Assembly (NCBI RefSeq): GCF_001435585.1
Contig: NZ_AZEC01000007.1
Coordinates: 68,122 to 120,758, forward strand
Direction of reading: 5' to 3'
DNA length: 52,637 bases
Source: Schleiferilactobacillus perolens DSM 12744
Lineage (GTDB): Bacteria > Bacillota > Bacilli > Lactobacillales > Lactobacillaceae
The notes beneath the pieces were generated by a model, which saw only the letters and a list, made by a program, of their open reading frames with translations, ran no database searches and was not told the DNA's origin. The position numbers were made by a program, and so were the translations under genes. This document shows, in pieces, positions 7,849 through 17,204 of this stretch (its first letter is position 1; each line of letters opens with the position of its first letter).

Positions 7849-8240
7849 CAAATTGAGACAAACAAAAGGAAGATTTTTATTTAAGAAATAAAGGTAGGGG
7901 CGTTTGCCCCCACTTCAAAAAGACACAAAAAAAAGCTTTCAATTCACGCAGACTCACTGCGATGACTTATTACTAATAAACACGATACTTTAATTGCGGC
8001 ATCCTGTCCAGCAAATTAATACCCGACTGTTACCGGGTTGCTTTGAACAAAAAAGCAGATTAGTTCAGTTACCCGGTTACCAGCTACTGGATTACTCCGC
8101 TTGATTTAGACGATATTGGATCGGTAGAAGACGTGGTTTGACAACTGATGTTCATATTTGACGGTAATTCTTAACGTAACCCGAACCGTTAATGCGATTT
8201 TCAAGAAATAAAGAAACAGAGAAATAAAAAATTCAAAATT
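7849..8240. other. Non-coding spacer between Kiwa and IetAS
   Basis: No coding frame is supported. A short GC hairpin (GGGGCG-TTT-GCCCC, 7897-7911) stands in AT-rich surroundings. Three related blocks, TTACCGGGT (near 8030), TTACCCGGTTACC (near 8077) and GTAACCCGAACCGTTAA (near 8177), are spaced through the right half and may be degenerate inverted elements. Nothing else is recognisable. Confidence 0.3.
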
Positions 8241-8280
8241 GTCCCAAAATATTAAATCCTGTCCCAAAACGTGTTATACT
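8241..8280 (+). promoter_or_regulatory. ietA promoter with two direct repeats 20 bp apart
   Basis: GTCCCAAAA occurs at 8241-8249 and again at 8261-8269, exactly 20 bp apart (two helical turns). A -10 element TATACT lies at 8275-8280 with only a weak -35 (TTAAAT, 8252-8257). The repeats overlap the promoter, so they are good candidates for an operator. The ribosome site GAGGTG precedes ATG 8300. Confidence 0.6.
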
Positions 8281-8299
8281 GTTTCAGAGGTGAAATTCC

Positions 8300-9349
8300 A
8301 TGAAAAAGAAGGACATCATTAACTTGATTAAGTTTCATTATGACAAAGACGAACTAGGATTTCGAAGCACGGCAAATGATATTGCGCGGGACTTTGACGC
8401 CAGTGGTGACCACCAATTAGCACAATACATTATGAGCTTTTTGTCGGACGCTAACACGTTCGTGCCACAGGAGTATATTTTCGAGAGCCCATTCTTCAAG
8501 ACAGTGACCACAGATTCTGCATCATTACCGTTACCCACTCCCATTGCCGATGATATCCAGGGTATTATCAATGCTGTCAATCACCATGTGGGAATACACA
8601 AGTTTTTGTTTGAGGGGGCACCTGGAACCGGAAAAACAGAATCTGCCAAGCAAGTGGCGCGATTGTTATCGCGCAAGCTCTACATCGTGGATTTCAACAG
8701 CTTAATCGACAGTAAAATGGGCCAGACAGCGAAAAACATTGCTGCTGTTTTTAATGAAATTAATCGGATGCCCGCACCAGATCGAGTCGTGATTCTCTTC
8801 GATGAGATTGATGCGATTGCGCTTGATCGGGTCAACACTAATGACCTCAGAGAAATGGGTCGAGCAACTTCCAGTATTTTAAAGGCATTGGACGAAGTTA
8901 ATGAAGAAGTTGTTGTGATTGCAACGACCAACTTGTATAAGCAGTTGGACAAGGCTTTTATTCGTCGCTTTGACACGGTTATTAATTTTGACCGCTATTC
9001 ACGGGACGACTTACTGGAGATTGCAGGCGTCATGCTGAACGATGATCTCAAGAAATTTAAAAATGCCTCTCGGGACATGAAACTTGTCCGTAAAGTTTTG
9101 AATAGTGATTCGCAGATTCCAAATCCTGGTGAATTGAAGAATCTTCTCAAAGTTTCATTAGCATTCAGCGATCCAGCTGATCCGCAAGATTACTTGCGAC
9201 GACTATATCGTACGACTCAACATATATCTGAGATGCCAAGTTTGGCTACGCTTAAAGAACAGGGATTCACACTGCGTGAGATTGAAGTCTTGACCGGTGT
9301 GTCCAAGAGTCAAGCGGCTAGAGAATTGAGAGGTGTTTCCCATGAATGA
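8300..9349 (+). CDS. ietA: IetAS anti-phage system AAA ATPase, with C-terminal HTH
   Basis: This AAA ATPase has Walker A GAPGTGKT (residues 106-113), Walker B VVILFDE (163-169), sensor-1 ATTN (208-211) and an arginine-finger segment IRRFD (221-225). Pairing with a translationally overlapping subtilisin-like protease gene is the hallmark of IetAS, first described as plasmid incompatibility genes and later as an anti-phage system. In such pairs the ATPase is thought to gate or feed the protease. The last 35 residues look like a helix-turn-helix (LKEQGFTLREIEVLTGVSKS), so the ATPase might also bind DNA and regulate its own promoter, which carries direct repeats. The HTH role is inference. Confidence 0.85.
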   Translation: MKKKDIINLIKFHYDKDELGFRSTANDIARDFDASGDHQLAQYIMSFLSDANTFVPQEYIFESPFFKTVTTDSASLPLPTPIADDIQGIINAVNHHVGIHKFLFEGAPGTGKTESAKQVARLLSRKLYIVDFNSLIDSKMGQTAKNIAAVFNEINRMPAPDRVVILFDEIDAIALDRVNTNDLREMGRATSSILKALDEVNEEVVVIATTNLYKQLDKAFIRRFDTVINFDRYSRDDLLEIAGVMLNDDLKKFKNASRDMKLVRKVLNSDSQIPNPGELKNLLKVSLAFSDPADPQDYLRRLYRTTQHISEMPSLATLKEQGFTLREIEVLTGVSKSQAARELRGVSHE

Positions 9350-11564
9350 TGTCTTAACACTCAAAGGACAGTTTAAACATAAGAAAAGGGAAGGAGGGAT
9401 GGGTGCACCAACACTTCCAAAGGGTGGAAGTGTTTCAACCAGTCGGGTAATGGACTTGGTTCGAAACTTGGAGGCGATGCAGTCATTTTGGTCTAAAAAC
9501 AGTTTATTGCAAAAGTGCTTAATTAGTGCTTATTACATCAAAGTGGCCGCCAAAAGCAATCGCATTCAAGGCTTTTTCTCATGCCAAAAAGAAAAAGCAA
9601 ATGACGCGATTGTTGGCGCTAAGTTTTCGGATAGACCAGCCCATATTATCACGTACTTTGTTTCATTGGCCATTGTTAAACGTTCAATTGATGTCGCACG
9701 ACAAGTGGTGGCAGTATTGAATGAAGAGTTTGAAGGAAACGTCGATGCAGAGGTATTTAATGACCCTAAAACGTATTCACATATTTCATTTGATAAATAC
9801 GGAACCTTCAAGTCAACATTTCAGCAATATGTTGTTGATGCATATTACGTTGAACGTTTCGGTGTCGAACCTGGACGTTTGGATGAGACACAGAATGCCA
9901 TCGTGACTCTGTACGACACAGGGAATCCAATTATCCCGTTACTCAAGGAATTAGGAGTCGACGCGTACAGCTATGACATGTTGGATGACACGACCGTTCG
10001 ATTGAACGCCGAATCCGTGTCTATCTTAATGCAGAAAGCACCATATTTAGTGGCAATGGGGACCACGGATATCTCCAAAATTCCGCCGAGTGCTTTCCAT
10101 GATTCACCAATGCCAGTGAAAGGCCAAATTCCAATGCCCGGTGATGAACCCGTTGTGGGGGTAATTGATACATTATTCGATGAACGAGTATATTTTCATA
10201 AATGGGTGACTTATGAGCGGATGGTTGATCCTAACATCAGTGCCGATCCGATCGATTATCGTCATGGCACAGAAGTATCTTCAATCATTGTGGATGGGCC
10301 AAGTTTGAATCCAAATTTTGACGACGGGTGTGGTCGTTTCAGAGTACGTCATTTTGGTGTAGCCACGCATCGACAGTTTAGTTCGTTTGAGATCATCCGT
10401 GACATCAAGCAAATCGTCGCTGCCAATCCCGACATCCACGTTTGGAATCTCTCCTTAGGATCCGAAACAGAAGTCAATAAAAACTTTGTCTCAGCTGAAG
10501 GAGCAATCTTAGATCAGATTCAGTATCAAAATAACGTGATTTTTGTCATTGCGGGTACAAACAACACGAAAAATGAGCCCAATAAACGCATTGGCGCGCC
10601 AGCTGATTCGATTAACTCTGTGGTAGTTAATTCGGTAGATAGGAATAAAAGGCCCGCTTCATATACCCGCAGAGGTATGATTTTGTCCTTTTTTACCAAA
10701 CCTGACGTGAGTTATTACGGTGGTGTCAGAGACGATCTCATGCATGTCGTTGAACCACTGGGGGAGGCAGCTGTTGGTGGAACGTCATTTGCGGCGCCCT
10801 GGATCAGCAGGAAATTGGCATATCTAATTGAGGTAATGGGATTAAGCCGGGAGGTGGCCAAAGCACTGCTGATGGATTCGGCGATTGGTTGGCATCCAGA
10901 AACCGATCATGAACGGCTTGCATTGAGAGGAAATGGTGTTGTGCCGGTCAACATCCAAAACGTCTTGCGAACTGCTGATGACGAGATTAAATTCGTTTTG
11001 GAGGGATCAGCAGAGCAGTGGGATACTTACAATTATGAACTCCCGGTGCCAGTCGTAGCAAATAAACAACCCTTCATCGCGAAAGCAACACTCTGTTATT
11101 TCCCCAAATGTTCCCGTAATCAAGGCGTAGATTATACTAATACTGAGCTTGATTTGTATTTTGGTCGAATTGACGACAAGGGGAAAATAAAAAGCATCAA
11201 TGAAAACGTCCAAAGTACGGATACACCCCATGGATTAAAAGAAGCTGATGCCCGTGAACAATTCAGAAAGTGGGACAACGTTAAACATATTGGTGAAGTT
11301 CTTAAACCCAATTTGCGTCCCAGAAAAGCTTATCAGAATGCACTTTGGGCGATCAGTATAAAGACAAAAGAACGCTTGAGTAATCACGATGGTGAGAATA
11401 TTCGTTTTGGAATTGTTGTGACGCTTAAAGAAATGAACGGTGTCAATCGTATCGATGATTTTATTCAGCAGGCCAGTCTGAGAGGGTGGTTGGTTAATCG
11501 GATTGATGTCACTAACCGGGTGGATATTTACAATCAGGCGCAGGCGGATGTGGAGCTAGAATGA
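9342..11564 (+). CDS. ietS: IetAS anti-phage system subtilisin-like serine protease (S8)
   Basis: The 740-residue protein has the S8 catalytic triad: Asp276 in VVGVIDTLF, His308 in YRHGTEVSS and Ser482 in GGTSFAAPW, with oxyanion Asn407 in AGTNN. No signal peptide or propeptide is visible, so it should act in the cytoplasm. The N-terminal 265 residues and C-terminal about 200 residues are family-specific; the C-terminal region looks beta-rich. A frame opens at GTG 9333, but AGAGGTG six bases before ATG 9342 favours the later start. It overlaps the end of ietA by eight bases, so the two are translationally coupled. Proteolysis of a host or phage target on infection is inferred from the family. 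Confidence 0.85.
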   Translation: MNDVLTLKGQFKHKKREGGMGAPTLPKGGSVSTSRVMDLVRNLEAMQSFWSKNSLLQKCLISAYYIKVAAKSNRIQGFFSCQKEKANDAIVGAKFSDRPAHIITYFVSLAIVKRSIDVARQVVAVLNEEFEGNVDAEVFNDPKTYSHISFDKYGTFKSTFQQYVVDAYYVERFGVEPGRLDETQNAIVTLYDTGNPIIPLLKELGVDAYSYDMLDDTTVRLNAESVSILMQKAPYLVAMGTTDISKIPPSAFHDSPMPVKGQIPMPGDEPVVGVIDTLFDERVYFHKWVTYERMVDPNISADPIDYRHGTEVSSIIVDGPSLNPNFDDGCGRFRVRHFGVATHRQFSSFEIIRDIKQIVAANPDIHVWNLSLGSETEVNKNFVSAEGAILDQIQYQNNVIFVIAGTNNTKNEPNKRIGAPADSINSVVVNSVDRNKRPASYTRRGMILSFFTKPDVSYYGGVRDDLMHVVEPLGEAAVGGTSFAAPWISRKLAYLIEVMGLSREVAKALLMDSAIGWHPETDHERLALRGNGVVPVNIQNVLRTADDEIKFVLEGSAEQWDTYNYELPVPVVANKQPFIAKATLCYFPKCSRNQGVDYTNTELDLYFGRIDDKGKIKSINENVQSTDTPHGLKEADAREQFRKWDNVKHIGEVLKPNLRPRKAYQNALWAISIKTKERLSNHDGENIRFGIVVTLKEMNGVNRIDDFIQQASLRGWLVNRIDVTNRVDIYNQAQADVELE

Positions 11565-11616
11565 ATCTAATGGCTGTATGTTATCATCGTGTTGTTCTTA
11601 CTTACAGCGAGGGGTG

Positions 11617-12480
11617 ATGAATACAGTGAATGTTGGTTTTTTTGACAAAACGTTACGAAGAAGTTTTGTTAAGGTCTTGTCTGGAATCTCGTTAATTCTT
11701 TCCCTAACGTTGGTTTTTATAGACATACCAAAAAAAGTAAGGTTTGACCTGGGCATGATCTTCTTGGCTGGGCTCGGCATCCTGTATATTGCGATGCTCA
11801 TTCGGGCCAATTTACAGCGTTCAATTGTGCTAAAGTTTGGAAATACGACTGTGGAAGTTTCACTCGGAGATTTATTTAAGCAAAATGATTTGAAAGTGGT
11901 GTCCTTTAACGAGTATTTTGATGATGTGGTCGACGACAAGATCATTGCTAAGAACAGCATTAATGGTAAATATCTGAGCTCATTATCGTCATCACAATTA
12001 GAAGATGTTCGTGATAAACTACAGAATGCACCGCGTTTGGCAGAGAAAGGTGTTCAAGTTGGGACAAATTTCTATCGAAAAGAGGGGAAGAAAAAACAGT
12101 ACAGGTTAGGGACCATAGTTGTTTTACCGGATGACTATTTAGCTACTGCTGCTTCAAAATTTACCAGTGATAACAAGGCAGTGGTGACGATGAGTGAGTA
12201 CATCTCATTTTTGATGAACTTTTGGGATGAGGTTGATCGCGTATACAACGGTCGCAGTGTCAGCATACCGGTATTTGGTTCGGGAATGCTGCGGTTCAGA
12301 GGAGGATATGACAATGTGAGCGACCAGGATCTACTACAAATTATTTTGTGGACATTCAAGGTTAGCAAGATTAAGTTCACATATCCGGCAAGGTTGCACG
12401 TTGTCGTTTACAAACAAAAATCTGCAAAATACAACTTATACAAATTAAAGGAGCTTGAGAATAATGGTTTATCGCAATAA
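11617..12480 (+). CDS. thsA: Type II Thoeris effector ThsA (TM-macro)
   Basis: Two membrane helices (residues about 15-38 and 44-65) are followed by a macro-type domain of the ThsA/DUF6430 kind (about 85-285; SFNEYFDDVVDDKIIAKNSI, GTIVVLPDDYLATAASKF, SIPVFGSGMLRFRGGYDNV). In type II Thoeris this membrane-anchored macro protein binds a nucleotide signal (His-ADPR) made by the TIR partner and harms the membrane. The TIR gene follows with a 17-base overlap. The start is uncertain: ATG 11617 overlaps the ribosome site (GAGGGGTGATG), while GTG at 11626 has better spacing. The frame opens at 11578 but has no good site there. Confidence 0.8.
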   Translation: MNTVNVGFFDKTLRRSFVKVLSGISLILSLTLVFIDIPKKVRFDLGMIFLAGLGILYIAMLIRANLQRSIVLKFGNTTVEVSLGDLFKQNDLKVVSFNEYFDDVVDDKIIAKNSINGKYLSSLSSSQLEDVRDKLQNAPRLAEKGVQVGTNFYRKEGKKKQYRLGTIVVLPDDYLATAASKFTSDNKAVVTMSEYISFLMNFWDEVDRVYNGRSVSIPVFGSGMLRFRGGYDNVSDQDLLQIILWTFKVSKIKFTYPARLHVVVYKQKSAKYNLYKLKELENNGLSQ

Positions 12481-12928
12481 GACTTATGTTGCATTTGATG
12501 GCGATCGAGACATAATCGCGTACCGTCTAATGACTGCCTGGAAACAGAGCGACAACACGGATTTCAATTTCTATGATGCGCATGATCTCAATGATGCACG
12601 TGATTCCAGTTCGGAAGAGTCGATTAAGGCGCAGCTTAGGGTACGTATGGCGAACTCAAAACTATTTGTTCTGCTAGTTGGTGAAAATACCGCTCATCTG
12701 ACTAAATTTGTCAAATGGGAAATACAGAGTGCTATCAGACGCCAATTGCCCATAGTAGTTGTCATGCTCGAACCAACGAACCCGATACCGTCCTATTTGA
12801 ACGATTATCTGTATATCAAGGTTCCTTTTAAAGCAAAGCAAGTGGAACGTGCGATGACTAATTGGCCGGATTCATTCGCCAAACATTTGCAAGATGGTCA
12901 CAAGGGTGGTTACGTTTATAACAATTAG
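12464..12928 (+). CDS. thsB: Type II Thoeris TIR-domain signal synthase ThsB
   Basis: This 154-residue protein is a ThsB-type TIR domain (TYVAFDGDRDIIAYRLMTAW, then FNFYDAHDLNDARDSS, SEESIKAQLRVRMANSKLFV and KFVKWEIQSAIRR). The glutamate in KWEIQSAI is in the position of the catalytic TIR glutamate. TIR proteins of this group use NAD+ to make a signal nucleotide after phage sensing. AAAGGAG ten bases before ATG 12464 decides the start; an in-frame TTG at 12455 is too close to that site. It overlaps the end of thsA by 17 bases. Confidence 0.8.
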   Translation: MVYRNKTYVAFDGDRDIIAYRLMTAWKQSDNTDFNFYDAHDLNDARDSSSEESIKAQLRVRMANSKLFVLLVGENTAHLTKFVKWEIQSAIRRQLPIVVVMLEPTNPIPSYLNDYLYIKVPFKAKQVERAMTNWPDSFAKHLQDGHKGGYVYNN

Positions 12929-13062
12929 CGTATTTGTTCACAACCTGATGATTGGAGGCCAATACTCACGTTAAAAATGCCGTGGCTATATGATTTTCAT
13001 CAGCAGCAATCGACGATACTCTGTTTAAGTCAGCGTTTAAGAACGCTAGTAAGGAAAATGAA

Positions 13063-13791
13063 GTGTTTGATGAAGAAAACTTTATCAGGGAACAATTAAT
13101 TGCGAAAATCGAAAAAATCGATCGTCCGAATTGGTTGAGTCCTTTGGGATTTTTTCAAATATCGAGTATCTTGCTAGGCTTACTTTCTCTCACTTTCTTG
13201 GGTGTTGGGATTCTAACGCATTGTGCATGGTGGTTATTTGCAACAAACTACACCCTTTTGACAATGCTAATTTTGACCATTGGGTTCATGATTAGCTCTG
13301 TTAAGGCGAATAAGGGTATTCGACGTAAGAGAAATGTGCTTAAGAAATTGGAAGCAACTGAAATTGTAGTAAATTTGTTACAGCCAAGATCGGTGGATCA
13401 TGCTCAAAGCGTTATACAACAAGTATTAGCAAGAATCGATCTGGACCTCCAGCAGACGACTACTAGGGTGAATTTGATTATCAATGTTGGAGGAGGCACA
13501 CTTCTCGTTACACCACTCATTACAGTACTTACTAATTCTCCCATTATGAAGGCTGTTTTACAGAAACCACAGTCACTCGGGGTGCTGGTACTCCTAATTT
13601 TCCTCAGCGCGCTTGTTTTTAGCATCGTGATATTTGCATCTCAGCTTGGCCGATCATCTTGGAAAGACATAGAAACCAGACGATATTTGACGATGTACCT
13701 CTATGCACTTGAGTTTCAAGAACCACTTTATGAGGTTGCTAAATATGCAGCGGATGTTTTACAGAATCCAAAGTATGAAATTAAGAACTAA
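13063..13791 (+). CDS. Unknown four-helix membrane protein downstream of Thoeris
   Basis: No family is recognised. The protein has two helices near the N-terminus (about 29-50 and 58-78), a cytoplasmic helical stretch rich in charges (80-140), two more helices (about 143-160 and 171-192) and a C-terminal tail. A GTG start follows AAGGA. Topology and some motifs (IEKIDRPNWLSP, then the tail after helix 4) resemble the minus-strand membrane protein at 15687-16502, so the two may be distant relatives. It lies 134 bases after thsB and could be an accessory or a separate defence gene. No partner follows before the scar at 13843. Confidence 0.7.
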   Translation: MFDEENFIREQLIAKIEKIDRPNWLSPLGFFQISSILLGLLSLTFLGVGILTHCAWWLFATNYTLLTMLILTIGFMISSVKANKGIRRKRNVLKKLEATEIVVNLLQPRSVDHAQSVIQQVLARIDLDLQQTTTRVNLIINVGGGTLLVTPLITVLTNSPIMKAVLQKPQSLGVLVLLIFLSALVFSIVIFASQLGRSSWKDIETRRYLTMYLYALEFQEPLYEVAKYAADVLQNPKYEIKN

Positions 13792-13842
13792 ATAATTCCA
13801 GGGTTCTTGATCATCACCACTGAAACTTTTCCCGCAACTAAA

Positions 13843-13888
13843 AAGGTGCTCAGAATGGCACGATTTGGGTCATTCCTGAGCACCTTTA
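13843..13888. terminator. Hairpin terminator, diverged copy of the one after gdpD
   Basis: AAGGTGCTCAGAATG (13843-13857) pairs with CATTCCTGAGCACCTT (13871-13886) with one bulged base. The same hairpin, with changes, lies at 17485-17533 next to the intact gdpD. Confidence 0.7.
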
Positions 13889-13965
13889 ACTTCTTCACCA
13901 GCAACATCTCATACACTTCCGCCGTCATAAACGTCAGCACATTATCAACGGCGTCACCCCGCATT
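13889..13965 (-). pseudogene. Detached 3' end of a gdpD-like gene
   Basis: On the minus strand this encodes DAVDNVLTFMTAEVYEMLLV, matching the C-terminal end of the GDPD protein at 17541-18698 (GAVDNVLTFMAAEVHEMLAV). Over 72 aligned bases (13892-13963 versus the matching part of 17548-17620) I count 12 differences, mostly transitions at silent positions, so it is a diverged rather than recent copy. Similarity stops abruptly at 13964. With the hairpin it marks an old recombination or integration boundary. Confidence 0.75.
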
Positions 13966-14162
13966 TACGCGTTTAAAAGAACGAGTCACCCACAGTAGGA
14001 GAGTTAGTCCTGGAATATTCATGATCTGATATAAAAAGTGATGCAGCCTCTTTAGTTGCACCCCATTATCCATATTGAGAGCTCCATCCTTGAGGTGAAG
14101 CCTCGTAGTCATTCTGTGCTACGATAAAGTTTGTAGACCAATCGTTAGAAAGAATGACTCAC
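13966..14162. other. Spacer containing the probable left end of the IS1380-type element
   Basis: No gene is supported. The stretch from about 14055 (CCCCATTATCCATATTGAGA) to the transposase start is the likely 5' leader and left end of the IS. I could not match a right-hand inverted repeat, so the exact end is unknown. Confidence 0.3.
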
Positions 14163-15445
14163 ATGAATACCGTTCAACTCAGTGATTTAGAATTCAACTC
14201 TCGGTTAAAATGGTCGGCCGGGGTGATCCAGTGTCTTCGTTTGGTGGTTTTACCACTTTTAGAGAGTTTCTCCACCACATAAAGTTCAATCAGCTGCTGC
14301 TAAAAGTGGTGAAATTCGCTGATTGGCGCCGAAAGCCGATTCATAGTTTTGCCCAAATGACTGATTTCGTGATTACGCAACGTGTCCTGAGCTTCAAAAT
14401 GGAGGTCAGTGCCAACTATCTGCGGCAAGATCAGTTACTGCAACTGTTGTGGGGTGACGACTTGCCCGCTCAAGCCACTGAATCTCGTTTCTACCACTAC
14501 TTCTGTGAAGACTTACGGCCCCTAAACGGTCTCCATCACTTACTGTGTCAACTTGCCCAACGCCACCTGGCCAAGATGCACGGCCGGTTGGTTTTCGATA
14601 TGGACTCCACCCCTTTGTAAACCTTTGGCCACCAAGAAGGGATTGGCTTTATCGCCCACTATCAAGAAATGGGTTATCATCCCTTGGTGATCTACGAAGG
14701 TCGGACCGGGCTATTGCTGGATGTGGAACTACGCAATGGCCGGGTCTACACCTCGGCACGCGCCCAGATCTATCTAGCCCAACTGCTTGACCGATGCGCG
14801 CATCGGTCTGTCATCCTGCGGGGCGATAGTGGGTTTGCCACACCGAAGATTTATGACCTCGCTGAAGCCCGCCATGCGTATGATCAAGCTGAAAGCAAAT
14901 CCGCTGCTGAAACGCTTGGGTAAGAAAGTTTGGCACACATTTGTGACTTTGAACGGTAACGACGGACATTCGCATGCCTTTGTCTTTTGGTATCCGGCGA
15001 GTACTTGGAAACACGCTCGGCGGGTGGTCATTGTGGCTCAGCACAAACCGTCCAAAAAGTCCGTCACTATTCAGTTCTTTGTCACTAATCTACCCACTGC
15101 GACAGCAACGCTTGGCAGTTTTTATCAGAAGCGCGGAAAGATGGAGAAGTTTATCCAGCAAACCAAGAGCGGTTATTATGCCGATCGGATGAACAGCACG
15201 AACTTCTTAATGAACGAAGCGCGCATGATGTTCTCTTGTTTGGACTACAATCTGATGCGCTTGATGGCTTTGTGGGTGTTCCCGACATGGATTCGAAACT
15301 CAGAGATTACCAGCATTCGGACAAATTTGTTGTAACTGGGTGTCACACACCGTGCCAAGAGTATTTGGCTCAACCTCACTAGCGGTCGCCCCGGACTGGG
15401 CTCTTCTGGCATGTGTTAAAGAAAGTCCATCAGTTACCAGAGTGA
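14163..15445 (+). mobile_element. Decayed IS1380-family transposase gene
   Basis: Fragments in successive frames match the IS1380 DDE transposase: TTFREFLHHIKFNQLLLKVV, FDMDSTP, GYHPLVIYEGRTGLLLDVEL, NGRVYTSARAQIYLAQLLDR, RSVILRGDSGFATPKIYDLA, MEKFIQQTKSGYYADRM, LDYNLMRLMALWVF and the C-terminal HVLKKVHQLPE ending at TGA 15443-15445. Lesions include a frameshift near 14240, an in-frame TAA at 14618-14620, a frameshift near 14890, a TAA at 15333-15335 and another frameshift before the end. It cannot make an active transposase. The 240 bases to its right (15446-15686) hold no recognisable gene. Confidence 0.85.
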
Positions 15446-15686
15446 AATAACAACTACAGTTCGAAGAGGAAGTACGGCCAAAATTGCGATTTGCCAGTGA
15501 ATTGTGGGCGATTCACCGAGACTTATAGGTAGATAGACGCAATTTGCTGAGAATCTAGACCAATCATCCGATTTTTGACGGGCTACGCCTTGATCACAAG
15601 ATCACACAAATAATTTGGGCAGACTATTTACGATTACGGGAGTGTGAGTCCTAAAAGTAAGTGACGATCCATTGTGTAACCATTGT

Positions 15687-16502
15687 CTACTTGTGATCCT
15701 GATGTTCTTTCAACTTTAATGCAATGTTTATGGCAGAAATCGACCATGACGTTCGTAAATCTCTTTTTACGGACCAAGTAAGATACGATATTAGCATCAA
15801 AATTCCCATGAACATTATTATTACTAACATAATTTTTGGAATTATTGAAAATTGGCTTTTAAGATTGACAAAAAATATGTTAATCACGACTGCTCCAATT
15901 GACTGTATCGCTGAAACGGAAAAAACGAGATCTAATATTCTGTCGGCAGGTTTCTGCGTCTTATTTGTCTCCGAGTTGAAATATAATAGCCAACCCAACA
16001 ACTGATAATAGTCAAGCTTCATTAACAATTGGATAAAGTAATTATTGACTTTTTTCACATTTTCCACATTAAATTCAGCAAAGAAATCGTCGTGCAGAAC
16101 TAACTTAGGAAAAGTAGTCATATTGCTTTCACCTTCATTTGTGTGAGCAAAAACGGACTCGAAGAATATTGATGGTTCCCCCCTTCTGGCATAATTAATC
16201 CATCCCAATGGCGTTGTCAACTTACCATTATGTCTGTGTACTCTTTCTTCACTCCATTTATGAGAGCGTGATATTAGCATTCTTATTAAGGGAATTTCTG
16301 CAACCGCAAAGGCAGTGAGGGAAGCAAGGAGAAGGAGAGCACCCCATTTAGGTTGAAAAAATGCAATAAAAAAAATCAAAATGCTTAATGCAAGGGAGAT
16401 ACCTCCTACTGCTCCGTTAAGTTTTCCGGGATTTGAAAACCATTTATCAAGATTTTCGATCTGTTGAAACAACCTTGATTTCAACGTTTTATATTTGGAC
16501 AT
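15687..16502 (-). CDS. Unknown four-helix membrane protein
   Basis: No family is recognised. Two N-terminal helices (about 32-50 and 53-76) are followed by a soluble stretch of about 120 residues (77-190) and two C-terminal helices (about 193-215 and 222-242), then a short tail. GTGGAGG lies upstream of ATG 16502. Overall layout (amphipathic start with IENLDKW, helix pair, cytoplasmic part, helix pair, tail) matches the protein at 13063-13791. It sits between a dead IS and a dead AAA gene, on the opposite strand, so it may be an isolated survivor. Confidence 0.65.
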   Translation of the reverse strand: MSKYKTLKSRLFQQIENLDKWFSNPGKLNGAVGGISLALSILIFFIAFFQPKWGALLLLASLTAFAVAEIPLIRMLISRSHKWSEERVHRHNGKLTTPLGWINYARRGEPSIFFESVFAHTNEGESNMTTFPKLVLHDDFFAEFNVENVKKVNNYFIQLLMKLDYYQLLGWLLYFNSETNKTQKPADRILDLVFSVSAIQSIGAVVINIFFVNLKSQFSIIPKIMLVIIMFMGILMLISYLTWSVKRDLRTSWSISAINIALKLKEHQDHK

Positions 16503-16589
16503 GTTTACTTACAGCCTCCACTTGATTCAGCAATTTGTGATGTGGGATATACTTCGATAAGTGAGTATAGCTCAGTCTCGAGTCAATGT

Positions 16590-17204
16590 AAATTTTCAAT
16601 ATGTGGAGAACGTTTACAACAACCTTGTGGTCTGTTTTAGTCGAATTTGACGTCTTGGCTAAAGTTCGTGATGATCAAAATGAAATGGGCGAATTGAAAA
16701 GGGTGGTAAACAGTCTAATTCAGAATATGGATGCGTTTGACCCCAGCAGCATCCTGATTGCAGCGACCAATCATCCCCAATTACTAGATAGCGCGATTTG
16801 GAGAAGATTTGATGCCACGTTGAAATTGACCTTTCCAGATGTTGGTGTACGTAAGCAGCTACTCCAGTATTTTATGAAGATGTTTCAGAATAATTTTCAA
16901 TCAGAAAGAAAAAAGGTCAATCGTCTGGTTGAAGATCTTTGATGGAATCTCTCCATCTATCATGAAAAGTATTTTCAATAGTGCTGCCAAGGACTCCATA
17001 CTAAACGGCCAGAAGGAATTGAATTACTCAAGACTCGTGTTAGAGATTTTCCTGGAGAAGCGTCAGTCGGGGTACAACTTGAATGATGCAATTGACTTTT
17101 TGAGGGTAAACATGGTATCTCAACGAGAAATCAGCAAAGTCTTGAATACTTCCCTCAGAACAGTACGGGAAGCGTATAAGGAGAAAAAAGACAATGGAGA
17201 TTAA
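16590..17204 (+). pseudogene. Truncated, frameshifted AAA ATPase (IetA-like type)
   Basis: The first frame (to about 16940) holds a damaged Walker B region (SVLVEFDVLAKVRDD, apparently missing the canonical DE spacing), sensor ILIAATNHP and the arginine segment IWRRFDATLKL. The second frame (from about 16929) continues with the C-terminal helical domain and ends in a helix-turn-helix-like tail (MVSQREISKVLNTSLRTVRE), like the tail of IetA at 8300-9349. Walker A and the whole N-terminal half are absent. It is a remnant of a second AAA gene of similar design. Confidence 0.75.

Noticed and set aside
14044-15640. Exact ends and target duplication of the IS1380-type element
   Set aside because: I could not match terminal inverted repeats or a target-site duplication by eye; the ends seem eroded.
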